Assembly: GCF_004310665.1 (NCBI RefSeq)
Contig: NZ_SIXF01000045.1
Coordinates: 1-35,107, forward strand
Length of the DNA stretch: 35,107 nt
Origin: Pedobacter kyonggii
GTDB lineage: Bacteria; Bacteroidota; Bacteroidia; Sphingobacteriales; Sphingobacteriaceae
Direction: 5' to 3'
The notes under the pieces are model-generated. The model searched no databases. It was not told the origin of the DNA and worked only from the letters and a program-made list of their open reading frames with translations. Within the stretch, counting starts at the first letter, position 1, and each line of letters begins with the position of its first letter. Position numbers and translations under genes: made by a program. This document shows positions 15,036 to 22,369 of this stretch, piece after piece.

Positions 15036-15446
15036 ATGGAAAAGCTATATACGGCTGAAGTTACAGCTACAGGAGGAAGAGACGGACACATTAAATCGAG
15101 CGATGGAATTTTAGATTTTGATTTAAGAAAACCAAAAGAACTTGGCGGGCAAGGAGGTGCCACAAACCCGGAAGAATTATTTGCTGCTGCCTGGGGGCCA
15201 TGTTATTTGGGAGCCTTAGGTGGTGTAGCAGAGCGTGAAGGTGTTGATATTAGTGAAGCAAATGTGAAAGTATTGGTTTCTTTTAATAAAGATGGTAATG
15301 CTTTTGTTCTCTCTGCAGATCTTGATGTACACATTCCAGGTATTTCGCATGAGGAGGCACAGGCCTTAGCTGATAAAGCGCATAGGGCATGTCCGTATTC
15401 TAAAGCAACCAAAGGAAATATTGAGGTAAGGGTAACCGCAGTTTAA
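15036..15446 (+). CDS. ohr: Organic hydroperoxide resistance protein, Ohr subfamily of OsmC
   Basis: Ohr is a thiol peroxidase that reduces organic and fatty-acid hydroperoxides as a cytosolic homodimer. The 136-residue length fits the subfamily. The N-terminus (LYTAEVTATGGRDGHIKSSD) and the block LGGQGGATNPEELFAAAWGPC are typical of Ohr and not of OsmC proper. Both catalytic cysteines are present, Cys56 (GPCYLGAL) and Cys119 (RACPYSKATKGN). It is a single-gene unit that converges on bioB, with three hairpin elements and a strong two-way terminator in between. Confidence 0.93.
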   Translation: MEKLYTAEVTATGGRDGHIKSSDGILDFDLRKPKELGGQGGATNPEELFAAAWGPCYLGALGGVAEREGVDISEANVKVLVSFNKDGNAFVLSADLDVHIPGISHEEAQALADKAHRACPYSKATKGNIEVRVTAV

Positions 15447-15456
15447 GGTAAAGTGA

Positions 15457-15478
15457 AGTCAGATGTTACCATCTGACT
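15457..15478. repeat. Perfect hairpin, GTCAGATG family, copy 1
   Basis: Arms AGTCAGATG and CATCTGACT (9 bp, perfect) close a TTAC loop, 11 nt after the ohr stop. The core TCAGAT stem is shared with the elements at 15509, 15630 and 29108. Confidence 0.7.
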
Positions 15479-15508
15479 GTTCAAATCGATTTACAAATGG
15501 ATTCAACT

Positions 15509-15536
15509 TAGTGTCAGATAGAAATATCTGACACTA
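15509..15536. repeat. Perfect hairpin with GAAA tetraloop, copy 2
   Basis: Arms TAGTGTCAGATA and TATCTGACACTA (12 bp, perfect) close a GAAA loop, a GNRA-class RNA tetraloop. Compared with the copy at 29108, the inner G-C pair is changed to A-T on both sides, a paired change that keeps the stem. The 3' flank is tacgca. Confidence 0.75.
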
Positions 15537-15561
15537 CGCACATATACAACCCAATTACCCT

Positions 15562-15601
15562 AAAACAAAAAATCCCGATTTTAGTCGGGACTTTTTGTTT
15601 T
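15562..15601. terminator. Bidirectional terminator between ohr and bioB
   Basis: Stem TCCCGA/TCGGGA with a TTTTAG loop, extended by AAAACAAAAAA on one side and CTTTTTGTTTT on the other, so that 16 of 17 positions pair. A and T runs on both sides fit use by both convergent genes. Confidence 0.85.
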
Positions 15602-15629
15602 ATAATACTATGGTTTGAAATCTATCTTT

Positions 15630-15653
15630 GTGTCAGTTGGAAACAACTAACAC
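15630..15653. repeat. Hairpin with GAAA tetraloop, copy 3
   Basis: Arms GTGTCAGTTG and CAACTAACAC pair at 9 of 10 positions (one C-A mismatch) around a GAAA loop. The 3' flank cacggat is shared with the copy at 29108 (cacggaa). Relative to the other copies, inner pairs are changed on both arms together (GTTG/CAAC in place of GATG/CATC). Confidence 0.65.
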
Positions 15654-15686
15654 CACGGATACTTTTTTATCAGTGTATATTTTGGA

Positions 15687-16688
15687 TTAAACAGCTTCCT
15701 GTTCAATCCTTGTGTTTGCTGGTCTGCCGTTTTTAAAGGCGTCGCGGGTTTTCAGTCCCAACAATTCAAACATTGCCATATCATCAACAAATGCAGGGTT
15801 TGGCGTAGTTAATAATTTATCGCCTGCGAAAATAGAACTTGCACCTGCCATAAAGCAAAAAGCCTGTTCTAACGTGCTCATTTCGTTTCTACCAGCTGAT
15901 AAACGCACCACCGAGTTTGGCATTACGATGCGTGCTGTAGCAATCATTCTTACCATATCCCAGATTGGAACACGTGGCTGATTTTCTAAAGGTGTTCCTT
16001 TTACAGGCACCAAAGCATTAACAGGAACAGATTCAGGATGTTTTTCCATGTTTGATAAAGTCTGCAACATTGAAACACGGTCTTCAACCGTTTCGCCTAA
16101 ACCGATAATACCACCACTACATACTGTTAATTTAGCTTTACGCACATTTTTAATGGTATTTAAGCGATCATCGTAAGTTCTGGTCGAAATAATACGTTTG
16201 TAATCATCTTCAGAAGTATCGATGTTATGGTTATATGCATATAAACCAGCATCAGCTAAACGTTGTGCCTGGTTTTCGGTAAGCATGCCTAAAGTACAGC
16301 AAACTTCCATATCCATATCATTCACGGCCTTCACCATTTCAATTACACGGTCAAAATCGCGGTTATCGCGTACTTCGCGCCATGCAGCGCCCATACATAA
16401 ACGTGATGCCCCCCCCTCTTTTGCCTTAACCGCGGCGCTAACCACCTGGCTAACCTGCATCAATGGCTGAACTTCTAATTCGGTATGGTAGCGGGCAGCC
16501 TGCGGACAATATGAACAGTCTTCGGCACAACCTCCGGTTTTGATCGAGATTAATGAACTTACCTGAACTTCATTGTAATCTTTATTTTCTCTGTGGATGC
16601 TTGCGGCTTCGTAAACCAGATCTAAAAATGGTCTGTTATAAATTTCGTATATTTCTTCTTTTGTCCAATCGTGTCTTGTCGTTTGCAT
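15687..16688 (-). CDS. bioB: Biotin synthase
   Basis: BioB is a radical S-adenosylmethionine enzyme that inserts sulfur into dethiobiotin in the last step of biotin synthesis. The radical-SAM cysteine motif is present as [12 protein letters not shown] (Cys54, Cys58, Cys61). Later segments are typical: [80 protein letters not shown] and [10 protein letters not shown] with the arginine that helps bind the 2Fe-2S cluster. At 333 residues it is of normal length. It begins 20 nt after mgtE ends on the same strand, so read-through from mgtE is likely; no other bio gene is in the window. Confidence 0.97.
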   Translation of the reverse strand: MQTTRHDWTKEEIYEIYNRPFLDLVYEAASIHRENKDYNEVQVSSLISIKTGGCAEDCSYCPQAARYHTELEVQPLMQVSQVVSAAVKAKEGGASRLCMGAAWREVRDNRDFDRVIEMVKAVNDMDMEVCCTLGMLTENQAQRLADAGLYAYNHNIDTSEDDYKRIISTRTYDDRLNTIKNVRKAKLTVCSGGIIGLGETVEDRVSMLQTLSNMEKHPESVPVNALVPVKGTPLENQPRVPIWDMVRMIATARIVMPNSVVRLSAGRNEMSTLEQAFCFMAGASSIFAGDKLLTTPNPAFVDDMAMFELLGLKTRDAFKNGRPANTRIEQEAV

Positions 16689-16708
16689 GGAGATCAGGAT
16701 TTTTTAAT

Positions 16709-18058
16709 CTATAGTAAAAGTTTGCTGGCCAATCCTAAAATTAATAGGAAACCAAAAACGTCGGTAAAAGTAGTAATAATTATAGATGATGCAATGGCAG
16801 GATCGATACCTACCCGTTTTAAAATTAACGGAATACCAGCGCCTGTGATGCCTGCAATTACCAGGTTGCCCGTCATAGCCAGGAAGATAACCAATCCAAG
16901 CATTGGGTTTCCATCAAAAAAGTAAGCAAAAATAAATACGATTAATCCATTGGATGCACCATTTATTAAACCTACTGTAAATTCTTTTAAAACGGTACGA
17001 TAAGCCTGTTTATCAGTCAGGTCATAAAGTGAAATACGCCTAACCGTTACGGCAAGTGCCTGGGTAGCGGCATTTCCACCCATCCCCGCAATAATGGTCA
17101 TATAGGCCGCTAAAGAAGGGATTAACTTAATAGTTGGATCAAAATAACGCACTACAGACGAAGCTAAAAAAGCAGTTCCGAGGTTGATAATTAACCATGG
17201 TAATCGCGATTTTACCGCTTCTACCCAGTTACCGCTCAATTCCTCATCTTCTGATACCCCTGAAATTTTCAAGATATCTTCGGTACTTTCAGCCTCCATT
17301 ACATCTATTACATCATCGAATGTTACTCTACCAAGTAATTTCTGGTGATCATCAATAACAGGAATACTGGTTAAGTTATATTGTGAAATTAGGTTCGCCA
17401 CTTCTTCCTGATCGGTATCGGGATGTACATAAACCGCATCTACTTTAACCAATTCGGTTATTTTGGCATTGTGTTTTGCTTTAATAATGTCTTTTAACGA
17501 AACAATACCTTTAAAAATCTCCTCATCATCCACCACATAAATGGTGTAAAACTCCTCCATTTCTTCACTCTGCCGGATGATCTCGTCGATTGCGTCTTTT
17601 TTAGTGAGGTTAATGTTTACACAGATCAGCTCCGTATTCATCAAACCACCAGCGGTTTTTTCGTCGTAGGTTAAAAGGTTCCGGATTTCTGAAGCGTGAT
17701 CTTCGGTAAGGTCTTCTAAAATCTCTTTCTGTTCATGATCCTCCAGTTGGGAAATAATGTCGGTCGCATCATCATAATCCAGTTCCTCAACAATCTCCGT
17801 ACGTTTATCGGGATGGAGCTCAAAAAGTAAATCTTCCGGATGGGATTCTTCATCCATCTCAGAGATGATCTCAGAAGCTATTTCTGCCGGAAGCAGGTTG
17901 ATAATATGCCTTTGTTCGGATTTATCCAAACGCTCAAACAAAATCGCGATTTCTGAGGCATGATATTCCTCTAAAACTACTTTTAAAGTCTCATCACCAG
18001 CTAAAATTGCATTTTTAACCTTGAGTACGTCGCTTTTATCTATTTCGAATGACTGCAT
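16709..18058 (-). CDS. mgtE: Mg2+ transporter MgtE
   Basis: MgtE is a Mg2+-selective channel of the inner membrane, gated by cytoplasmic Mg2+. The 449 residues show the full layout. An N-terminal acidic superhelical domain spans about 1-130 (repeats such as EIVEELDYDDATDIISQLEDHE). Two CBS domains follow at about 130-255 (YVVDDEEIFKGIVSLKDII; SIPVIDDHQKLLGRVTFDDVIDVM), then a C-terminal block of five helices (about 280-449). The pore segment includes GMGGNAATQALAVTVR and GNLVIAGITGAGIPL. Upstream on the same strand lie parDE and then corA, so two unrelated Mg2+ uptake systems are neighbours separated by a toxin-antitoxin pair. bioB follows at 20 nt. Confidence 0.95.
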   Translation of the reverse strand: MQSFEIDKSDVLKVKNAILAGDETLKVVLEEYHASEIAILFERLDKSEQRHIINLLPAEIASEIISEMDEESHPEDLLFELHPDKRTEIVEELDYDDATDIISQLEDHEQKEILEDLTEDHASEIRNLLTYDEKTAGGLMNTELICVNINLTKKDAIDEIIRQSEEMEEFYTIYVVDDEEIFKGIVSLKDIIKAKHNAKITELVKVDAVYVHPDTDQEEVANLISQYNLTSIPVIDDHQKLLGRVTFDDVIDVMEAESTEDILKISGVSEDEELSGNWVEAVKSRLPWLIINLGTAFLASSVVRYFDPTIKLIPSLAAYMTIIAGMGGNAATQALAVTVRRISLYDLTDKQAYRTVLKEFTVGLINGASNGLIVFIFAYFFDGNPMLGLVIFLAMTGNLVIAGITGAGIPLILKRVGIDPAIASSIIITTFTDVFGFLLILGLASKLLL

Positions 18059-18110
18059 CTATAAACCTAACCAAAAACGCCCTAAAGCTACAAATATTAA
18101 AAATTGATTT

Positions 18111-18407
18111 TTACAATAAGTGACTTTTAATGTTAGTCATTTGATGTAATATTCTGATTATTTCCACTAAGCCATCCTCTCCCAATTTATAAAATATTAG
18201 ATGTGATTTAACCGACGAACTCCTATATCCCTTTAATATATGATCCATTATCTTTCCATGTTTAAAATGGTTTGATATATATTCACATTCACTAAGTAAT
18301 AAACCGTAATATCTATCTGCTTGATCTTTAGACCAATTCTTAAATGTATATAACCAAATATCTTCCAGATCTACCTGTGCAGGTTCACTGATACGGTAGG
18401 TAACCAT
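18111..18407 (-). CDS. parE: ParE-type toxin (RelE/ParE superfamily)
   Basis: A 98-residue toxin of the ParE branch; characterised ParE proteins poison DNA gyrase, and RelE relatives cut mRNA. It opens TYRISEPAQVDLEDIWLYTFKNWS, the usual YxISxxAxxDLxxIWxYT pattern, and ends LVEIIRILHQMTNI, matching the conserved RILH-x-x-M tail. Arg/His positions for the fold are intact, so it is probably functional. Its ATG overlaps the parD stop by one base (TAATG on the minus strand), the normal coupled arrangement with antitoxin first. It lies between corA and mgtE and ends 52 nt before mgtE. Confidence 0.92.
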   Translation of the reverse strand: MVTYRISEPAQVDLEDIWLYTFKNWSKDQADRYYGLLLSECEYISNHFKHGKIMDHILKGYRSSSVKSHLIFYKLGEDGLVEIIRILHQMTNIKSHLL

Positions 18408-18649
18408 TATAAATGCTTGCGGTGCAACTCCTGCAAATGCTTTGCAGGGTCGAAATTTTTTACAAACCCACTTTCCTCTCCTATTTTTAGCGCTTTACGC
18501 AGCAATTCGATTTGCTTCTCTTCTTCCTCTAACAGCCTTAAACTTGTTCTAATTACCTCGCTGGCGGAACTAAATTTTCCAGAGGCAATTTTTTCGTTAA
18601 TAAAATTATCGAAATGATCGCCTAGCAGTATTGATGTATTTCGTCCCAT
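18407..18649 (-). CDS. parD: ParD-type antitoxin, ribbon-helix-helix
   Basis: An 80-residue antitoxin. The N-terminus (MGRNTSILLGDHFDNFINEKIASGKFSSASEVIRTSLRLLEEEE) is a ParD ribbon-helix-helix DNA-binding domain with the diagnostic GKFSSASEVIRTSLRLLE. The charged C-terminal part (about 45-80) wraps and neutralises ParE. Upstream, a 19-nt perfect palindrome (18672-18690) lies within the promoter, fitting autorepression by the ParD-ParE complex. The start ATG is about 13 nt from the predicted transcript start. Confidence 0.92.
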   Translation of the reverse strand: MGRNTSILLGDHFDNFINEKIASGKFSSASEVIRTSLRLLEEEEKQIELLRKALKIGEESGFVKNFDPAKHLQELHRKHL

Positions 18650-18667
18650 AACTTTATATATTTAGCT

Positions 18668-18698
18668 TAAATATACCAATAATTGGTATAAATACAAA
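18668..18698 (-). promoter_or_regulatory. parDE promoter
   Basis: On the minus strand a TTTG (18698-18695) and TATATTTA (18675-18668) are separated by exactly 19 nt, the -33 and -7 arrangement of Bacteroidota promoters; the -7 box has one mismatch to TAnnTTTG. The predicted start is near 18663. Confidence 0.6.
18672..18690. promoter_or_regulatory. Palindromic operator for parDE autoregulation
   Basis: TATACCAAT, one central A, then ATTGGTATA: a perfect 9+1+9 palindrome. It overlaps the first bases of the -7 box and fills most of the spacer, so a bound ParD dimer pair would exclude RNA polymerase. Confidence 0.7.
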
Positions 18699-18701
18699 GC
18701 A

Positions 18702-19823
18702 CTATTTAAACCAGCCTTTACGCCAAAAATAAATCACCTGCAAAACCGCAATCACAGCCATTACAATCCAGGTGTACAAATAACCGTGTTCGGCGTACAA
18801 TTCGGGCATATTATCTTTCAATATCTTTCCGGTTGCAGGATCTTCCCGACTAAAATTCATCCCGTAAATCCCTGCAATAAAGGTTAATGGAATAAATATG
18901 GAAGAAATGATGGTCAAAACTTTCATGATTTCGTTCATCCGGTTGCTGATAATCGATAAATTCATATCAATATTGGCAGAAGCAATCTCTTTTAGTGATT
19001 CTATAAAATCAATAATCTGGATACAATGATCGTAGGCATCCTTCATGTAAGTTTTGGTGAGATCTGATATTAACGGGCTATCGGTACGAATAAGATCATT
19101 AAGTTTATCTCTTTCTGGCCAGGCTACTTTCCTAATCGTAATCAATGACCTTTTAATAGCCTGCGTATCGTACATAATTCTTCGGTCGGGATGATCATAT
19201 AAACGGTCTTCAATAGTATCCAGTTCTTCACCCCAGAAATTTAATAGCGCAAAATAATTATCCACTATCACATCCATAATGGCATACATCAAGTAGCTAA
19301 TACCACCAATACGAATGTTCCCTTTCCCTATTTCTAAACGTTTCCTTACGGGCTCAAAACAATCGGCATAAGTTTCCTGAAAAGTAATCAGTGTACGCTC
19401 AGACAGGATAAAAGAGACCTGATCATTATTTAAAACATTCTCCTCATTTAAAAACAGATGCCTGCTCACCGCAAAAATGTACTTGTCGTTATCATATTCA
19501 TCCAGCTTGGGCCGCTGGTAAGAACTGGTAATATCTTCTAATACAAGCCTGCTGATACCTAATTTTGAATAAAGTGTTTCGAATATATTAGGATCTGCTA
19601 ACCCTTTGATATCAAACCAGTAGCAGAAATCTTTATTTTCAATCAGTTTATCAATATTATTAATGTTTTCCAATTCCACTTTTTTATAACTCTTATCGTT
19701 ATAAATATGAAGTACAATAATTGGTTTTAATGCATCTTCATCAATAGTGTATAAACCCGGACTGGTACCCGGGGCTGGAACTTTATAGTGCTTATGGCGG
19801 TTACGTGGCTTGTTTTTTCCCAT
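18702..19823 (-). CDS. corA: CorA-family Mg2+/Co2+ transporter
   Basis: CorA is a pentameric inner-membrane channel for Mg2+ (also Co2+ and Ni2+). The 373 residues comprise a cytoplasmic funnel domain (about 1-300) and two C-terminal helices. Helix 1 ends in the diagnostic YGMNF selectivity motif (IFIPLTFIAGIYGMNF), followed by an acidic loop including MPEL and helix 2 (YTWIVMAVIAVLQVIYFWRKGW). It is longer than E. coli CorA (316) through a basic N-terminal extension (MGKNKPRNRHKHYKVP). It begins 3 nt after the wbqC stop, so these two form an operon. The 52-nt gap before parD contains the parDE promoter, whose own start suggests parDE can be expressed independently. Confidence 0.95.
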   Translation of the reverse strand: MGKNKPRNRHKHYKVPAPGTSPGLYTIDEDALKPIIVLHIYNDKSYKKVELENINNIDKLIENKDFCYWFDIKGLADPNIFETLYSKLGISRLVLEDITSSYQRPKLDEYDNDKYIFAVSRHLFLNEENVLNNDQVSFILSERTLITFQETYADCFEPVRKRLEIGKGNIRIGGISYLMYAIMDVIVDNYFALLNFWGEELDTIEDRLYDHPDRRIMYDTQAIKRSLITIRKVAWPERDKLNDLIRTDSPLISDLTKTYMKDAYDHCIQIIDFIESLKEIASANIDMNLSIISNRMNEIMKVLTIISSIFIPLTFIAGIYGMNFSREDPATGKILKDNMPELYAEHGYLYTWIVMAVIAVLQVIYFWRKGWFK

Positions 19824-19826
19824 ACT

Positions 19827-20438
19827 TTATAAATATAGCCGGGCTTGCGGCCCCTGGTTAAACAACAGATCAACAATACTTAAGTTGGGCAAAAATTGAT
19901 GTCTATCTTCAAAAACCTGATAATATGGCTTATTATTTACAATATCATCCTCTTTTTTGGGATTCATGATGGCACGGTAATCCAACTCAGGCGCTACATC
20001 ATCAAAATATTCGCTGGTAACTTCGAAACTTTTATTGAGCTTTAACTTTTTGCTTAGCCATTCTACCAGTTCGAGGTTATAATCGAACAGAAACTCAAAT
20101 TTTTCATTATAGAAACGGGATAATTCATCCTCGTAGAATTCGAAATAAGCAGAACTTCTATAGCAGCTTTCTAAGCTCAACCAATGTAATCGTTGCCATT
20201 TAAAATCATAACTAATCCGCACATCCTTCATTTTCGTATGTGTTTTTGAACCTTTAACCACTGGAACAGTAATATCCAATTTTCCATTTGGAGAATAAAT
20301 ACTGGCTCTATTACGGTACGTTTGCTTGGCTAAGTGCTCATGTTTTTCAATTAAAAAATCTGATCCCAGTTTTTGTAATAGACTAAAATAACCAACTGGC
20401 GGAAGATAAAATAATGGAAGTATTGCTGTATTCTGCAT
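19827..20438 (-). CDS. WbqC-family protein
   Basis: A 203-residue protein of the WbqC-like family, often found in O-antigen and surface-polysaccharide gene sets but of unproven biochemical function. Family features are visible: an N-terminal FYLPPVGYFSLLQKL in place of the common P-x-YFP, EKHEHLAKQTYRNRASIYSPNGKLDITVPVVKG and SYDFKWQRLHWLSLESCYRSSAYFEFY. No signal peptide or membrane helix is seen. It heads the corA operon (3-nt gap) and is divergent from the acyltransferase at 20478, with only 39 nt between the start codons. No close -7 box was found on its side. Confidence 0.85.
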   Translation of the reverse strand: MQNTAILPLFYLPPVGYFSLLQKLGSDFLIEKHEHLAKQTYRNRASIYSPNGKLDITVPVVKGSKTHTKMKDVRISYDFKWQRLHWLSLESCYRSSAYFEFYEDELSRFYNEKFEFLFDYNLELVEWLSKKLKLNKSFEVTSEYFDDVAPELDYRAIMNPKKEDDIVNNKPYYQVFEDRHQFLPNLSIVDLLFNQGPQARLYL

Positions 20439-20447
20439 TTGAAAATT

Positions 20448-20455
20448 TATGTTTG
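20448..20455 (+). promoter_or_regulatory. -7 promoter box for the acyltransferase gene
   Basis: TATGTTTG matches TAnnTTTG exactly, with a TTG at 20423-20425 about 22 nt upstream. The transcript would start near 20461 and leave a leader of about 17 nt before ATG 20478. The upstream TTG lies inside the start of the divergent wbqC gene. Confidence 0.5.
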
Positions 20456-20477
20456 TAGCTGAAACGTTTTAAAAATA

Positions 20478-21350
20478 ATGATTAAAAGAGGGATTGCGCA
20501 CGTTGGCGTATTTTTTTTATACCTGTTATCGCTGCTGCCTTTATCTTTGCTCTTTTTTTTTGCAAGATTACTATATTATCTGCTTTATTACGTAATAGGC
20601 TACAGAAAAAAAGTTGTCAGACAGAATTTGACCCACTCTTTTCCTGAAAAATCTACTGCTGAAATAAAAGCCATCGAGCAAAAATTCTTCTTGTATCTAT
20701 CCGAACTTATTTTTGAAATCATTAAAATGACCAGTATTTCGAAAGCTGAAACCTTAAAAAGGGTAAAGTTTACCGGTTTGGAACAATTGGAAACTCATTT
20801 TAAAAACGGAGAAAGTGTATTGGCCTGTACAGGACACTATGGCAACTGGGAATTAGGAACCTTAGCACTTGGATTGAGCATATCGGCCAAAACCATGGTC
20901 ATTTTTAAACCGATCAACAATAAAATTTTTGAAACCTGGTTCGATTGTATGCGGACCAAGTACGGCAATGTTTTCATTGCTATGCGGCAAACACTGCGCG
21001 GCATGGCGGCTTATAAAAATGAACCTACACTTTTGTGTTTTGCCAGCGATCAATCTCCCACAAGAGAAGAAGCCAAATATTTTGTAGATTTTTTACACCA
21101 AAAAACTGCTGCGCTTTTGGGCGTAGAAAAAATAGCAAAATCTACTAAAAGACCGATATACTATTTTAAAGTCAGCGTAGTAAAAAAAGGTTATTATCAT
21201 GTAGAGGTTTTGCCTATGTGCCTCGATCCAACTAAAATGGATGAGTTCGCGATTACGAATCTGCACTTTAAGTTTTTAGAAGATATTATTAAAGAACAGC
21301 CTCAATATTGGCTTTGGAGCCACAAACGCTGGAAGTTTAAACCCGAATAA
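20478..21350 (+). CDS. Lipid A biosynthesis lauroyl/myristoyl-type acyltransferase (LpxL/HtrB family)
   Basis: A 290-residue inner-membrane acyltransferase of the LpxL/LpxM family, which adds secondary acyl chains to lipid A precursors; related proteins can acylate other lipids. A single hydrophobic N-terminal anchor spans about residues 8-40. The catalytic H(x4)E motif is present as HYGNWE (His120, Glu125), followed by a conserved CFASDQSPTREEAKYFVDFL segment and the C-terminal PQYWLWSHKRWK, typical of the family. The glycosyltransferase gene follows after 5 nt, so the two are probably an envelope-building operon. Confidence 0.93.
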   Translation: MIKRGIAHVGVFFLYLLSLLPLSLLFFFARLLYYLLYYVIGYRKKVVRQNLTHSFPEKSTAEIKAIEQKFFLYLSELIFEIIKMTSISKAETLKRVKFTGLEQLETHFKNGESVLACTGHYGNWELGTLALGLSISAKTMVIFKPINNKIFETWFDCMRTKYGNVFIAMRQTLRGMAAYKNEPTLLCFASDQSPTREEAKYFVDFLHQKTAALLGVEKIAKSTKRPIYYFKVSVVKKGYYHVEVLPMCLDPTKMDEFAITNLHFKFLEDIIKEQPQYWLWSHKRWKFKPE

Positions 21351-21355
21351 AAAGA

Positions 21356-22369
21356 ATGAACCCATCAGTAGCCGTTGTAATTTTAAACTGGAATGGAAAA
21401 GCATATTTACAGCAATTTTTACCCGGAATTTTGCTTTCTGAGTATGATAATCTGCAAATTGTTGTGGGCGATAATGCTTCCACCGATGATTCAGTTTTGT
21501 TTATACAAGAAAACTTTCCTACCGTTAAAATTATCCGAAACGACCAGAATTACGGTTTTGCGGGAGGCTATAACAAGGTTTTAGAACGTATTGAGGCCGA
21601 TTATTTTATCCTGCTCAATTCGGATGTAGAAATAATTCCCAATTGGATAAAACCAGTAATTGATTTAATGGAAAGCGATGCACAAATTGCAGCAGCGCAG
21701 CCTAAAATTAAATGGCAGTTAAACAAGAAACAGTTTGAGTATGCGGGTGCTGCCGGAGGTTATCTGGACATCTATTCTTTTCCTTTCTGCCGTGGCAGAC
21801 TGTTTAACGTATATGAGTTTGACAATGACCAGTACAATGATAAAGCGGAAGTTTTTTGGGCCAGTGGAGCTGCATTTTTTATTAAAAGTAAATGCTGGCA
21901 GGAAGTAGGTGGTTTAGATGCCGATCTTTTTGCACATATGGAGGAGATAGATCTGTGCTGGCGTTTAAAGAACCTGAACTATAAGATTATGTACTGTCCG
22001 GATGCTGAAGTTTACCACGTTGGTGGTGGAACACTGCAAACGGAGAATCCTTTTAAAACTTATCTTAATTTCAGAAACAACCTCATCATCATGCAGAAAA
22101 ACCTACCTGCAGGTGATGCCATTTTCCGAATAACAATCAGGATGTTTATAGATTTTATTGCATGGTGGCACTTTTTGCTAACCGGAAAACCTAAATTTAC
22201 CATGGCGGTGAGCAAAGGCCACTGGCATTTCCTTAAATCGCTTTCAAAAACCAACAAAAAGCGGAAGGCCGTTCAAAAAGCATATAGTCAACATACTGGA
22301 GTATACAACAATAGCATTGTTTGGGCTTTTTTTATTAAGAAAATTAAATATTTTTCGAAGTTAACTTAG
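21356..22369 (+). CDS. Family 2 glycosyltransferase
   Basis: A 337-residue GT-A fold transferase of the GT2 family, using an activated sugar to extend a surface or lipid-linked glycan. Motifs: the N-terminal VAVVILNWNGKAYLQQFLP, GDNASTDDSV for nucleotide binding, FILLNSDVEI with the metal-binding NSD (DxD equivalent, residues 88-90), and MEEIDLCWRLK near residue 200, the acceptor-side ED block. A hydrophobic segment (FRITIRMFIDFIAWWHFLL, about residues 258-276) may attach it to the membrane. It starts 5 nt after the acyltransferase. Its stop codon overlaps, tail to tail, the stop of the thioredoxin-fold gene by 4 nt. Confidence 0.92.
   Translation: MNPSVAVVILNWNGKAYLQQFLPGILLSEYDNLQIVVGDNASTDDSVLFIQENFPTVKIIRNDQNYGFAGGYNKVLERIEADYFILLNSDVEIIPNWIKPVIDLMESDAQIAAAQPKIKWQLNKKQFEYAGAAGGYLDIYSFPFCRGRLFNVYEFDNDQYNDKAEVFWASGAAFFIKSKCWQEVGGLDADLFAHMEEIDLCWRLKNLNYKIMYCPDAEVYHVGGGTLQTENPFKTYLNFRNNLIIMQKNLPAGDAIFRITIRMFIDFIAWWHFLLTGKPKFTMAVSKGHWHFLKSLSKTNKKRKAVQKAYSQHTGVYNNSIVWAFFIKKIKYFSKLT

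Noticed and set aside
18668-18698. CRISPR or phage attachment site near the ParDE palindrome
   Set aside because: Single palindrome with no repeats or integrase; explained as the TA operator.
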